64,000 nt of DNA from Paenibacillus methanolicus (GTDB taxonomy: Bacteria; Bacillota; Bacilli; Paenibacillales; Paenibacillaceae): positions 1 through 64,000 of the forward strand of contig NZ_VNHS01000014.1 of NCBI RefSeq assembly GCF_008124765.1. The letters are read 5' to 3'. The notes below the pieces were generated by a model. It ran no database searches and was not told the DNA's origin. It saw only the letters and a program-made list of their open reading frames with translations. Positions within the stretch are counted from its first letter, which is position 1, and every line of letters starts with the position of its first letter. A program made the position numbers and the translations under genes. Positions 52,215-61,491 of this stretch are shown here, in pieces.

Positions 52215-53726
52215 ATGAAAAAGACGAAGAAAAAATGGCTTGCGATCAGCGCCGCGGCGCTCTTGACAACCGCGCTTGCGGGCTGCGGCAACTCGAATTC
52301 GAATTCCGAGTCCAACACGCCTGCGAACGCCAACACGCCTGCCAACACGCAGACGGAAGCGAACAAACCCGCCGATTCGGGCGAGGTGCCTACGCTGGTA
52401 TGGTGGACGATCGGCGGTCAGACGCCTGCTAATTTCGACCAAGCGATCGCCGCGATGAACGAATACACGGCCGAGAAAATCGGCGTGAAAGTCGACATTA
52501 AGGTAGCCAGCTGGGGCGACTGGGATACGAAGATCAATACCATCGTGAACACCGGCGAACCGTTCGACATCATGTTTACGAACAACAGCAAGTATAGCCA
52601 GCAAGTGGCCTTGGGCGCGTTCGCCGATCTGACCGACTTGGTGCAAAGCGAATCGCCCGAGCTCTCGAAGCTAATTCCTCAGAAGGTCTGGGACGGAACG
52701 AAGATCGGAGGGAAAATCTACGCCGTGCCGACGTACAAAGATTCGTCGTTGACCCAATATTGGGTGTTCGATGACAAGTACGTGCAGAAATACGGCATCG
52801 ACACGGCTAGCATTAAGACGTTGAATGACCTCGACAAACCGTTCCGCGATATGAAGGCCGGCGAAGGCAAAAGCTTCTACCCGCTGTCGCTCACGCAAGG
52901 CGACGGATTCAACGGATTCTTCAACGGCTACGACGATATGACGCTGGGCCTTGCGCCGGTCGGCGTGAAAGTCGACGACGCATCCCGCAAGGTCGTCTCC
53001 GTGCTGGAGCAGCCGGACATCATGGACGGGCTCAAGCTGCTGCACCAATGGTACCAAGACGGCATCATCAATCCGGACGCGCCGACGAAGACGGAAGCGG
53101 ACAAAGCACGCCCATTCTTCGCGGCGCAGGCATTCCCGGGCGCGGAAGTGAACTGGCAGATTACGGAGGGCGTTGCGAAGTACGACATGTTCCAAATCTT
53201 CGGCCCGATCTACACGACGAGCACGATCCAAGGCTCCCTGAACGCCATCTCGGCCAATTCCAAGTATAAGAACGAGGCGTTGAAATATCTGCAGCTGGTC
53301 AATACCGACCCGAAGCTGCGCAATATGTTGGCCTTCGGCGAGCTGGGCGTCGACTACGACAACGTGGACGGCGAGAAAGTGGTGGAGCGCAAAACGGATA
53401 CGTGGCCGCTGGCCGCTTACACGCAAGGGACGTTCTTTAACCTGGCCGTCACGAAAGGCGCTCCCGTCGATCAATGGGATCAAGTCCGCAAGCTGAACGA
53501 ACAAGCGACCTCCTCCGCGAACTTGGGCTTCGCGCTGGATATCGGCAAGCTGAGCACCGAAGTGGCCAATACGAAAGCGGTATGGGACAAATATCGGTAC
53601 GAACTGCTGACAGGCGCTTCCGACCCGGAGAAGATGGTGCCGAAGATCGTGGAGGAATTGAAGGCCGCCGGCTTGGATGCGATTATGAAGGCCGCCCAAG
53701 AGCAAGTCGATACGTATTTCCAATAA
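52215..53726 (+). CDS. Extracellular sugar-binding lipoprotein (second locus)
   Basis: 503 residues: signal peptide with lipobox LAGC (Cys24), an Asn/Ser/Thr/Pro-rich linker to about 55, then the two-lobe binding domain (VDIKVASWGDWDTKIN, YPLSLTQGDGFNGF) and the C-terminal segment YELLTGASDPEKMVPKIVEELKAAGLD as in the LplA-like group. The start at 52215 is 8 bases after GGGAGG; an ATG two codons earlier is too close. A hairpin follows the stop codon. Confidence 0.92.
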   Translation: MKKTKKKWLAISAAALLTTALAGCGNSNSNSESNTPANANTPANTQTEANKPADSGEVPTLVWWTIGGQTPANFDQAIAAMNEYTAEKIGVKVDIKVASWGDWDTKINTIVNTGEPFDIMFTNNSKYSQQVALGAFADLTDLVQSESPELSKLIPQKVWDGTKIGGKIYAVPTYKDSSLTQYWVFDDKYVQKYGIDTASIKTLNDLDKPFRDMKAGEGKSFYPLSLTQGDGFNGFFNGYDDMTLGLAPVGVKVDDASRKVVSVLEQPDIMDGLKLLHQWYQDGIINPDAPTKTEADKARPFFAAQAFPGAEVNWQITEGVAKYDMFQIFGPIYTTSTIQGSLNAISANSKYKNEALKYLQLVNTDPKLRNMLAFGELGVDYDNVDGEKVVERKTDTWPLAAYTQGTFFNLAVTKGAPVDQWDQVRKLNEQATSSANLGFALDIGKLSTEVANTKAVWDKYRYELLTGASDPEKMVPKIVEELKAAGLDAIMKAAQEQVDTYFQ

Positions 53727-53753
53727 GTTTTGTTTTGTCATCCCCATCCAGAG

Positions 53754-53783
53754 ACCCGAACGGCGATCCCCGTTCGGGTTTTC
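53754..53783 (+). terminator. Hairpin between binding-protein and kinase genes
   Basis: ACCCGAACGG (53754-53763) pairs with CCGTTCGGGT (53770-53779), followed by TTTT. Likely partial termination that keeps the binding protein more abundant than the regulators. Confidence 0.8.
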
Positions 53784-53881
53784 TGGCACGAAATTTAGGA
53801 TTGTTTTTCTCGAACCCTCCGTTATATGGTGGAGCAGTGGGGGGGCGACGACAGCCTATTGCAAAGGAGAGGCCGCATGCG

Positions 53882-55642
53882 ATGCGTTCATTTATGCAAA
53901 TCAAGATCTATCGCGCCAAGTTCATTGCCTATGCGGTATTCGTGGTGTTCATAGGGGTAACGATCGGCGCGCTCACCTGCGCCGTGCTGCTGGACCAATG
54001 GGTGGAGAATTCGCGGAATGAGGCCGCCGGCGCGTTCTCTCGGGCGGAGAACAGCCTACGGTACGACGCCGACCGGATCGAAGCGTTCATGCAGCGCGTG
54101 TATTCCAACAGCGGGCTGGTGTCCGACATTCGCAGTTTCTTGGGCAATAACGCGGAAGGCTATCTGACGAGCAGGCTGCAGGGCAGCCACTATAACCGGC
54201 CGCTCGTCTCTTTTCCCGACGATATCAAATCCTTTCTGAGCAACGGGGGCAAAGGAGACATCACGCAAATCAGCTTGCATACCGAACAAGAGGGTAACGT
54301 GGTCAGCTTTGATCATAACGGCAATACGAGTTTTCGATTCCGTCTGCCGAACGCGGATGAGACGTTTCGCGAGACGATCCAACAAGGATTCGTCTACCGC
54401 AAGAAGCTTTCGGATCCGAACCAAATCTCCCGCCAGTTGGGCGAATTCCGATTCCTGGTCAGCAGCGACCGGATTTTTAAGACGGCGCATCATGACTATT
54501 CGGATGAAGCCGCGGCAGTCAGCGCTTCGGGAGACGTGTACCTGATCGCCGGTAACGGACGCGCCGCGGAGGAGCGGATTCGCCGGGCCGTGGCGGATGG
54601 GCGCTCGCATGGCTTGCTGACGACGGGTTTCATGGACCGCGCGTATTACGCGGCGTTCTATTCCAGCGAGTTCGATTACCAGTTCGTCAGCATCGTGGAT
54701 GTGGCCTCGCTGATTCGTCAAAAAGCCAACGTGCTGCTCATCGTGTTTCTCATCGTCCTGACCGCGATGATCTCCGTCCTGCTGCTCATCGTATACAATT
54801 TGCGCGAGGACGCGAACTTCTTGCGGCGGATCATCAATTCCATCGGACGCGTGAAAACGGCGGACTTTACGCCGGTTAAGCCGGCCCGCTACCGAAGGAA
54901 CGAATACGGGATGATCGCTCGGGAATTGGACGATATGATCCGTCAGCTCGATCGGCATATCCGCACCAACTATTTGCTCAAACTCAAGCAGCAAGAGACG
55001 GAAATAAAAGCGCTTCAACATCAGATTAATCCGCATTTTTTGTATAATACGCTCGAGGTGATTCGTTCATCCGCGCTGATGAACAGCGCCGATCATACAT
55101 CCGACGCCATCGCCACCTTGGGCGCGCTGTATCGGGATATCGTGAAGAACGAGAATATCATTTCACTAAGCAGCGAGTTGAACTTGCTTCAGCAGTATTT
55201 GAAAATTATGGAGTTCAAATATCCGGACCGCTTTTATTATCAGTTTCATATCGAACCGGCGTTGCTCGCCTTGCCCACCGTCAAATTCTGGCTGCAGCCG
55301 CTGGCGGAAAACTTCTTCATCCACGGCTTCCACCCGGAGAGCGAGTTCAATCTGCTCATCGTGAACGGCTGGGAGGAAGAGGGGGGCTTCGTGCTGGAGA
55401 TCGTGGACAACGGCAATCGGATTTCAACCGAGCGTCTAGCCGAAATCCGGAATAAGCTCGCCAGCGGCGACGACGCCCCGGCGGATAGCATCGGTCTGCG
55501 CAACGTGTACACCCGGCTGCGCTTTTTCTATGGGAAAGGGTTCTCCATGACGATCGACAATAACGAGGAAGCCGGCGTTAAAATAACCGTAATCCTATCC
55601 AAGGAGGCGACGAACGATGTACAAGTTGCTGATCGTCGATGA
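53882..55642 (+). CDS. YesM-type sensor histidine kinase (second locus)
   Basis: 586 residues: membrane helix at about 12-36, extracellular sensor domain to about 280, second helix 283-306, then HAMP-like linker and the kinase domain with His385 in LQHQINPHFLYNTLEVIR and ATP-site motifs PLAENFFIHGF, IVDNGNRIS and GLRNVYTRL. The frame is open much further upstream, but the ATG at 53882 with AAAGGAGAGG is the credible start because upstream codons run through the terminator. The D-N-G-N-R in place of D-N-G-x-G is a slight change in the G1 box. It overlaps the regulator gene by 26 bases. Confidence 0.92.
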   Translation: MRSFMQIKIYRAKFIAYAVFVVFIGVTIGALTCAVLLDQWVENSRNEAAGAFSRAENSLRYDADRIEAFMQRVYSNSGLVSDIRSFLGNNAEGYLTSRLQGSHYNRPLVSFPDDIKSFLSNGGKGDITQISLHTEQEGNVVSFDHNGNTSFRFRLPNADETFRETIQQGFVYRKKLSDPNQISRQLGEFRFLVSSDRIFKTAHHDYSDEAAAVSASGDVYLIAGNGRAAEERIRRAVADGRSHGLLTTGFMDRAYYAAFYSSEFDYQFVSIVDVASLIRQKANVLLIVFLIVLTAMISVLLLIVYNLREDANFLRRIINSIGRVKTADFTPVKPARYRRNEYGMIARELDDMIRQLDRHIRTNYLLKLKQQETEIKALQHQINPHFLYNTLEVIRSSALMNSADHTSDAIATLGALYRDIVKNENIISLSSELNLLQQYLKIMEFKYPDRFYYQFHIEPALLALPTVKFWLQPLAENFFIHGFHPESEFNLLIVNGWEEEGGFVLEIVDNGNRISTERLAEIRNKLASGDDAPADSIGLRNVYTRLRFFYGKGFSMTIDNNEEAGVKITVILSKEATNDVQVADRR

Positions 55643-56378
55643 CGAGCCGCAGATTTTGGAGGGCATGAAGCGCACGCTGGACTGGGAGAAATACGGCTTT
55701 GGCCGCATTGAGACGAGCGAGACCTATGAGGGCGCGATTTCCAAGGCCGTGGACATGCTGCCCGATCTGGCGATCTTCGACGTATGCATCGGCAAGCAGC
55801 GCGGTTATGATGCGATCCACAAGCTCAACGAACTGCGCGTCCCCTCGAAATATATTATGATGAGCGGCTATGGCGAATTTCAGTATGCGCTGGAGGCGAT
55901 TCGCTGCGGGGCCAAGGACTACCTGCTCAAACCCGTCGACCGTTCGAAGCTGCAGCAGCTGATCGAGAAGATTATCGTGGAAGATCTGCACGGTAAGCTG
56001 GCAGGCGCGGATCCCGATGATCGGGATATAGATCCGGTGCTCGGCGTGCGCTACGACAGCCTATCCAAGCTGACCAATCGCATTCTGCTGATCGTCAAGG
56101 CGGAGTATGCCCAGAACTTGAGCTTGAAATCGGTGGCGGAGCGGTTTCGCATGAACGGCACGTACCTCGGGCAGCTTTTCCTCAAGGAGACGAGAAAGAA
56201 GTTCTCGGAATATCTGATGGCCTACCGGATGCTTCGCGCCCAGGCACGCATACAGGCGACGGACGAGAAGATCATTAGCATCGCGCTTGCTGTCGGTTAT
56301 CCCAACCTGAACTATTTTTATTCTCATTTCCACGCGTATTTCGGCCAATCACCGTCGGATATGCGGAGAAAGGAATAA
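55617..56378 (+). CDS. Compact YesN-type response regulator (second locus)
   Basis: 253 residues, about half the usual length of this family. The receiver domain (1-120) has Asp8/Asp9, Asp55 in LAIFDVCIGKQRG and Lys104 in LLKPVD. The AraC-type DNA-binding domain (about 150-253: LSLKSVAERFRMNGTYLGQLF and IISIALAVGYPNLNYFYSHFHAYFG) follows after a short linker. The 300-residue middle region of the regulator at 22774 is absent. It overlaps the kinase gene by 26 bases and precedes a second binding-protein gene by 7 bases. The repeats at 50072 are a candidate target. Confidence 0.92.
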   Translation: MYKLLIVDDEPQILEGMKRTLDWEKYGFGRIETSETYEGAISKAVDMLPDLAIFDVCIGKQRGYDAIHKLNELRVPSKYIMMSGYGEFQYALEAIRCGAKDYLLKPVDRSKLQQLIEKIIVEDLHGKLAGADPDDRDIDPVLGVRYDSLSKLTNRILLIVKAEYAQNLSLKSVAERFRMNGTYLGQLFLKETRKKFSEYLMAYRMLRAQARIQATDEKIISIALAVGYPNLNYFYSHFHAYFGQSPSDMRRKE

Positions 56379-56385
56379 TGACGCC

Positions 56386-57930
56386 ATGCGGGAACAACGG
56401 AACTGGAGTCGTCTCGTTACCTCCCTCGCGCTCGTCCTGATGCTGACGCTGCCGTTATCCGGCTGTTTCTCCGCATCCGGTCAGGAAGACAATGCCGCCA
56501 TGTCCGCCGATACGGTGAATTTGATCTATTACACGATCGGGGATCCGGACGAGGACCTGCAGATGGTCAACGACAAGATCAACGAGGTGCTGGCCGAGAA
56601 AATCGGGGTGACCGTCACGTATATCAAAGTGGGCTGGCAAGAGTACGAAGACCGCCTGAACACCCTCGTGTCGGCTGGAACCCCTTTTGACATCGCGTTC
56701 GCGCCGGAGTATGCGATCTATGCGCAGCGAGGCGCGTGGCTGAAGCTGAACGACTACTTGTCGAATGCGGGTAAAGAGATGGTTGACGCGATCGACCCGA
56801 TTTTCTGGCAAGGGGTGCGGATGGAGGACGGCGGCATCTACGGCGTGCCGACCAACAAAGAATTAGCCGTGCGCGACCAGTGGATGTACCCGGAGGCGTT
56901 GGTGAAGAAGTACCGGATCGACATCTCGAAGTACGCCACGTTGGCTTCCCTTGAACCGCTGCTTAGGATGATCAAGCAGAAGGAACCCGCCTATCTGCCG
57001 ATGGAGCTCGACAAGGAATCTCAGAACTTCTTCGCCTTGGACGGCTACGAATACATATCGGACAAGACGCTTCCGCTTATGACGAAGATTCTAGATCCCC
57101 ATTCCCCGGTGGTGAATATATTCGAAACCGAAGAAGCCCGGAAGGTGTTGGATCTTCTTCGGCATTATTATGTGGAAGGCTATATTAATGAGGACGCGGC
57201 CCTGCGGGAAACCGAAGGACTGAAGCGGGGCGCGCGGGTATTCTGGAAAGCCGCGGGCGGCGGCCCCTTGTCGGAAAATAGCTGGAGCAAGGATCGCGGT
57301 TACAAGATGGTGGCCTACCCGGTCACCCCTGCGCTCATCACGACGGAATCCACCCGAGGAGGGGTCATGTCCGTCAGCGCGGATACGAAGCATCCCGTCG
57401 AGTCCGTCCGGTTTCTCAATCTGCTGAACACGGATCCCGAGGTGCGCAATCTGTTCAATTTCGGAATCGAGGGCGTGCACTACACGTTGGATCGCAACGG
57501 CCAGGTGATGCCGATTCCGCCGAAGGATAATAACGGCAATCCGATCCCGGATGCGCTCCCGCGCTATGGAGGCGTGCAGTACACCCAGGGGAATTGGTTC
57601 ATCTTGAAGACGATGGGCGGCGAATACCCGGACCCCTTGGACAAATGGGATCAATTCCGCGCCAGCAACAGGGAAGCGGTCGAATCGAGCACGCTGGGCT
57701 TCACCCCGGACTTGTCCCGGATGCCCATCGAGATGCAGAACATTCAGTTGGTCTGGGAGAAATACTATCCCAGCCTGATGACGGGCAGCGTGGATGTGGA
57801 TTCGGTGCTGCCGAAATTTAATCAGGAGCTACGGCAGGCGGGCATTGAAGAGGTGCGGTCCGAAGTGCAAAAGCAGCTTGACGCTTGGCGAGCCGCCGGT
57901 TCGATGCCCGGAAGCGGAGCGCGTCGTTAA
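56386..57930 (+). CDS. Second extracellular sugar-binding lipoprotein of the second locus
   Basis: 514 residues with signal peptide and lipobox LSGC (Cys27), then a two-lobe binding domain (VTYIKVGWQEYEDRLN, FDIAFAPEYAIYAQRG) and a C-terminal segment YYPSLMTGSVDVDSVLPKFNQELRQAGIEEV of the LplA-like kind. It is encoded directly after the response regulator rather than with the permeases. A binding protein coupled to a kinase may act as the ligand sensor of the two-component system, but it could also serve the transporter with another specificity. Terminator follows. Confidence 0.9.
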   Translation: MREQRNWSRLVTSLALVLMLTLPLSGCFSASGQEDNAAMSADTVNLIYYTIGDPDEDLQMVNDKINEVLAEKIGVTVTYIKVGWQEYEDRLNTLVSAGTPFDIAFAPEYAIYAQRGAWLKLNDYLSNAGKEMVDAIDPIFWQGVRMEDGGIYGVPTNKELAVRDQWMYPEALVKKYRIDISKYATLASLEPLLRMIKQKEPAYLPMELDKESQNFFALDGYEYISDKTLPLMTKILDPHSPVVNIFETEEARKVLDLLRHYYVEGYINEDAALRETEGLKRGARVFWKAAGGGPLSENSWSKDRGYKMVAYPVTPALITTESTRGGVMSVSADTKHPVESVRFLNLLNTDPEVRNLFNFGIEGVHYTLDRNGQVMPIPPKDNNGNPIPDALPRYGGVQYTQGNWFILKTMGGEYPDPLDKWDQFRASNREAVESSTLGFTPDLSRMPIEMQNIQLVWEKYYPSLMTGSVDVDSVLPKFNQELRQAGIEEVRSEVQKQLDAWRAAGSMPGSGARR

Positions 57931-57941
57931 TTGGTTAATTC

Positions 57942-57977
57942 GAACCGCCTGTCTAACGACGAGGGCGGTTCTTTTTG
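57942..57977 (+). terminator. Terminator at the end of the second sugar locus
   Basis: GAACCGCC (57942-57949) pairs with GGCGGTTC (57964-57971), followed by TTTTTGTTT. Confidence 0.88.
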
Positions 57978-58134
57978 TTTGAGCAGGACGAACGATCTTC
58001 TTTTTCAATAATTTTGAGTAAATGCCGAAGAAATATTAACCCTCCTCACAGACAGGCTGGGAGGTTATGCGATACAATATTCAGGTGCATTTCTCATATT
58101 TTATCCATTTGAGTTCAATAAAGGGGGTATTTCG

Positions 58135-59952
58135 ATGAACGAGCCGAATGCGTTTCGATTTCAAGTCAATCTTGGCGGCATGATCGATATTTTATCCAAT
58201 CACTTATACAGCAGTCCGAAAGTATTCCTGCGGGAGCTGCTCCAGAATGCGACGGATGCCATTACCGCGCGTCGAAAATCGGAGCCCGGGTTGGCAGGGG
58301 AGATTTCAGTCGAGCTGGTCGGCGAAGGAAGCGGCTCCTCGCTCGTCCTGGAGGATAACGGAGTTGGCCTGACCGAAGAGGAGATTCATCAGTTCCTGGC
58401 GATGATCGGGCAATCCTCCAAAGGAAACCGCGATTTTCTTTCCCAAGAGATCACGTTTATCGGCCGTTTTGGCATCGGCCTGCTTTCTTGCTTTATGGTC
58501 AGCGACGAGATCGTCATGATCACCCGCTCTGCCCAAGAAGGGTCGCCGCCGCTGGAATGGCGAGGAAAAGCGGATGGCACCTATACGATCCGCAAGCTGG
58601 AGATCGAAGTGGCGCCAGGCACTAAGGTGTATCTGCGCTGCAAACCGGGCTGCGAAGATTATTTTACCCCCGGCCGCGTAGGCGAGCTTCTTTATCATTA
58701 TGGCGTCATGCTTCCTTATCCCATTCGCTTTCAATATGAAGGCGGCTTGCAAACCGTCAATGAACATATCCCCGATTGGCTTGCACAGCCCGATGTAATC
58801 CGGACCCGGAAGCAAGAGGCGCTGCAATTCGGGCGTAGGCTGCTTGGCGAGACGTTCACCGAGTGCATCCCTTTGCAGACATCCTCGGGAAGAACGGGAG
58901 GCATCGCCTACATACTGCCTTACACGGTGAACTTGAACGCCAAGAAAACGCACCGCGTGTACTTGAAGCAGATGCTGGTTTCGGAGAAAGCGGAAAACAT
59001 CCTGCCGGACTGGGCATTTTTCGTGAAATGTCTGATTTGGACGGACGAGCTTCAGCCGACGGCTTCCCGCGAGGGGTTCTACGAGAACGAACGTCTCGAT
59101 CAGGTCCGCGAAGAGCTCGGCGATTCCATCCGCCGGGAACTGATTCGCATGTCGGCGTATGAGCCCGATCGTCTTCAAAGCGTCATCCGGCTGCATGCTC
59201 ATTCCATGAAGGCGCTCGCCGCCGAGGACGACACCTTCTTCCGGGTGATTTACAAGTGGCTTCCATTCGAAAGCACCTATGGGCAGCATACGCTGGGCGA
59301 ACTGATGGAGCGAAGCCGAAAGTTAGGTTTTACGCGAACGGTGGACGAGTATCGGCAAATTGCCCATATCGCGAAGGCACAATCGCTTCTCATTATTAAC
59401 GGGGGCTATGTGTACGATGCGGAGCTGATCGATCGGCTGCCGGAGGTTTGTCCGGACGTGGAAGTCGAGCAGATGGCATCCACCGATGTATCGCTGGCTT
59501 TCGGCGACCTTTCGGAACCGGAACGACACCAGTACTATGAAGCGCTGCGGCAAGCCGACGCAATCCTGCAGCGGTTCCGCTGCCGGGCCGAGCTCAAGCG
59601 ATTTCAACCGGAATCGCTGCCGGCCCTGTACCTCGCTTCGAAGGAATACAACGCGATGCGTTCCATCGAGCTGACCAAGCAGGAGAGCACGCCTTTGTTT
59701 GCCTCCATTTTGACCAATGTATCTAATCGCTACCACGAGGCTGCTTACGCCACGCTCGTCTTGAATTTGAACAATCCGATGATTGCGCGATTGTTCGCGG
59801 CCGATGCCGGCGCCATGCTGCCGACCGCCCTCGAGATGCTGTATGTGAATGCGCTGCTCATGGGGCATTACCCGCTAAGGAAAGAGGAGCTCTCTTTGTT
59901 CAATGAAGGACTCCTTCGCTTGATGGACTTGGGCTTGAACGGCAACAACTAG
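58135..59952 (+). CDS. Divergent HSP90-family ATPase
   Basis: 605 residues. The N-terminal GHKL ATPase domain is intact: FLRELLQNATDAI (catalytic Glu34, Asn38), LEDNGVGLT (Asp74), GQSSKGN lid, GRFGIGLLS (110-118). The middle domain keeps the catalytic-loop arginine (Arg312 in TASREGF). The C-terminal part (about 480-605) diverges strongly from HtpG and has no MEEVD end. It is a distinct branch from HtpG, annotated only as HSP90 family protein in my memory. It stands directly before a helical-repeat protein with a 16-base gap. No CIRCE-type heat-shock operator is seen upstream; GGGGG precedes the ATG. Client and role are unknown. Confidence 0.88.
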   Translation: MNEPNAFRFQVNLGGMIDILSNHLYSSPKVFLRELLQNATDAITARRKSEPGLAGEISVELVGEGSGSSLVLEDNGVGLTEEEIHQFLAMIGQSSKGNRDFLSQEITFIGRFGIGLLSCFMVSDEIVMITRSAQEGSPPLEWRGKADGTYTIRKLEIEVAPGTKVYLRCKPGCEDYFTPGRVGELLYHYGVMLPYPIRFQYEGGLQTVNEHIPDWLAQPDVIRTRKQEALQFGRRLLGETFTECIPLQTSSGRTGGIAYILPYTVNLNAKKTHRVYLKQMLVSEKAENILPDWAFFVKCLIWTDELQPTASREGFYENERLDQVREELGDSIRRELIRMSAYEPDRLQSVIRLHAHSMKALAAEDDTFFRVIYKWLPFESTYGQHTLGELMERSRKLGFTRTVDEYRQIAHIAKAQSLLIINGGYVYDAELIDRLPEVCPDVEVEQMASTDVSLAFGDLSEPERHQYYEALRQADAILQRFRCRAELKRFQPESLPALYLASKEYNAMRSIELTKQESTPLFASILTNVSNRYHEAAYATLVLNLNNPMIARLFAADAGAMLPTALEMLYVNALLMGHYPLRKEELSLFNEGLLRLMDLGLNGNN

Positions 59953-59968
59953 ACGAGGAGATGCACCG

Positions 59969-61048
59969 ATGACGACGAACACGAATCATAGGCCAACCTT
60001 TCGCGAACTCATGATGGAAGCGGAACAGCTTCCGAAAGGGGAAGCGAAGCTGGCGATATTGGATGAAGCGGTCCGGCTGGCAGACAGTGCCCAAGACGTG
60101 ATGCAAGGCTATCAGGCGAGGGTGCAGATTGTCGAGACCGCCTCGTTTTCCGGGTTTCCCCTCCGCGCGCTCGTGGCGTTTTCTTGGCTGCTCGGACAAT
60201 GGGATAAGCACGAGGATGCATTCAATACCTTTCACTTGTTGTGGTATTACAAATGGGTGCTGAACAAGGCGTCTCATTTCCCCGACATCACGATGGAGCA
60301 AATCGAGTCGCTCCTGGCCGATATGCTGGAACGGTATCGCGCCTATGGCTATAGCGATCGTACTTACCATCATTATCGGTTTCGCATTGCCATGCAATGC
60401 GGCGATCGGGAGCAGGCGATGGAGCACTACGAGGCGTGGACGGCGTTAGAACGCGACGACTTAAGCGATTGCAAGCCATGCGAGCAGCACCAGCTTGTGA
60501 AGTACTGGGCGTTCATGGGCGACGATGAACGGGCGTTCGAAGCTGCGGAGCCGATGATCTCCGGGAGAATGAAGTGTTCCGAAGTGCCGCACTTTACGTT
60601 CGCCGCTTTGCTGCTCCCGGCGTATCGGCTGAACCGGGTGGACGATGCGGAGGTACTCCAGAAGAAGGGACACCGCCTCATTGCCGGCAATAAAGACTTC
60701 GTGGAGGCGTTTGGCGATCATATCGCCTATTTGACCCGGATCGACGTGAAGAAAGCAAGAGACGTGTTCGAGCGTGCGCTGCCGCTTGCCGTCCATCATG
60801 AAGATCCGTTCGAGAAAATGATGTTCGACTCGAGCGCCGCGGGGCTGTTGAAGCGAATGGCGGCAAGCGGATATCCGTACAAGCTGCGGCTGCCGGCCTC
60901 GCACCCCCTTGCCGATCAAGCGGGGGATTTCGAGAAGCTTGCCCGGTGGTTCGAGGACGGCGCGACGGCGACGGCGGCTAGTCTCGATCGCCGTAACGGC
61001 AACGAGATGTATGCGGCCCTTGTTCGCAGCCGTATCGACGTAGGCTGA
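59969..61048 (+). CDS. Helical-repeat (TPR-like) partner of the HSP90-family ATPase
   Basis: 359 residues, almost wholly alpha-helical, with TPR-like spacing (AKLAILDEAVRLADSAQDVMQGYQARVQIV, DREQAMEHYEAWTALERDD, KKARDVFERALPLA). No signal peptide, membrane helix or enzymatic motif. It follows the HSP90-like gene after 16 bases with GACGAGGAG as ribosome site and is surely co-transcribed. In eukaryotes TPR proteins are the main HSP90 co-chaperones; a similar partnership here is inferred from gene order and fold only. A central KPCEQHQLVKYWAFMGDDERA region is less repeat-like. Confidence 0.7.
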   Translation: MTTNTNHRPTFRELMMEAEQLPKGEAKLAILDEAVRLADSAQDVMQGYQARVQIVETASFSGFPLRALVAFSWLLGQWDKHEDAFNTFHLLWYYKWVLNKASHFPDITMEQIESLLADMLERYRAYGYSDRTYHHYRFRIAMQCGDREQAMEHYEAWTALERDDLSDCKPCEQHQLVKYWAFMGDDERAFEAAEPMISGRMKCSEVPHFTFAALLLPAYRLNRVDDAEVLQKKGHRLIAGNKDFVEAFGDHIAYLTRIDVKKARDVFERALPLAVHHEDPFEKMMFDSSAAGLLKRMAASGYPYKLRLPASHPLADQAGDFEKLARWFEDGATATAASLDRRNGNEMYAALVRSRIDVG

Positions 61049-61093
61049 TGCAGACCTTGGCACGATGTTGATATCGGATCGAGGTTAGAAAGA

Positions 61094-61151
61094 CTCCCCT
61101 TAAGGTGGACAGGAGAAATAATAAAACCTGTTCCTATAAGGGGAGCTTTTT
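61094..61151 (+). terminator. Long hairpin after the HSP90-like operon (terminator or tiny MITE)
   Basis: CTCCCCTTA (61094-61102) pairs with TAAGGGGAG (61137-61145), and inside it GGACAGG pairs with CCTGTTCC; TTTTT follows. The roughly 20-base arms around a 13-base AT loop also look like the fused inverted ends of an IS3-type element (the TAAGGTGGACAGG arm recalls such termini). Confidence 0.7.
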
Positions 61152-61158
61152 GTGTCAG

Positions 61159-61491
61159 CTAAGAGCCATACCGGCGTCCATTCATATAAAAGTTATCCTC
61201 GCGGCCAACGCGGAAGGAAATCTCCAGATCGGGGATACCCAGCGACCGGACATGCCGATCGATCGTTTCGGCCATCTTATCGCGCACGTCGTCCCCCCGT
61301 TCAAACCACCATACGTCGATGACCGGGTACGAATCGGTATATTTCCCGTCGAATATCGCGGTGACGTGCAAGCATTCCAAGGTGAAATTATCCGTTCCGC
61401 ATTGGCATATCGCGGCCATCTCTTCGACGAGAGGGATGCTAATGGCACGTATGCCTTCGGCTGGAATTCCTCTGAAAATCAATTGCGGCAT
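61159..61491 (-). CDS. DUF1904 family protein
   Basis: 110 residues. MPQLIFRGIPAEGIRAIS, CQCGTDNFTLECLHVTAIFDG, YPVIDVWWFERG and a final ISFRVGREDNFYMNG are the diagnostic pattern of DUF1904, a small tautomerase-like fold present in many Bacilli. No function is established. GGAGG lies 7 bases before the ATG. It is convergent with the HSP90 operon and shares the hairpin at 61094 as possible terminator. Confidence 0.88.
   Translation of the reverse strand: MPQLIFRGIPAEGIRAISIPLVEEMAAICQCGTDNFTLECLHVTAIFDGKYTDSYPVIDVWWFERGDDVRDKMAETIDRHVRSLGIPDLEISFRVGREDNFYMNGRRYGS

Noticed and set aside
57977..58134. CIRCE or other heat-shock operator before the HSP90-like gene
   Set aside because: No TTAGCACTC-N9-GAGTGCTAA element; only a loose CCTCC/GGGAGG pairing was found.
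58306..59289. Minus-strand frame of 327 codons opposite the HSP90-like gene
   Set aside because: The plus-strand frame has all GHKL motifs; the antisense frame has none.
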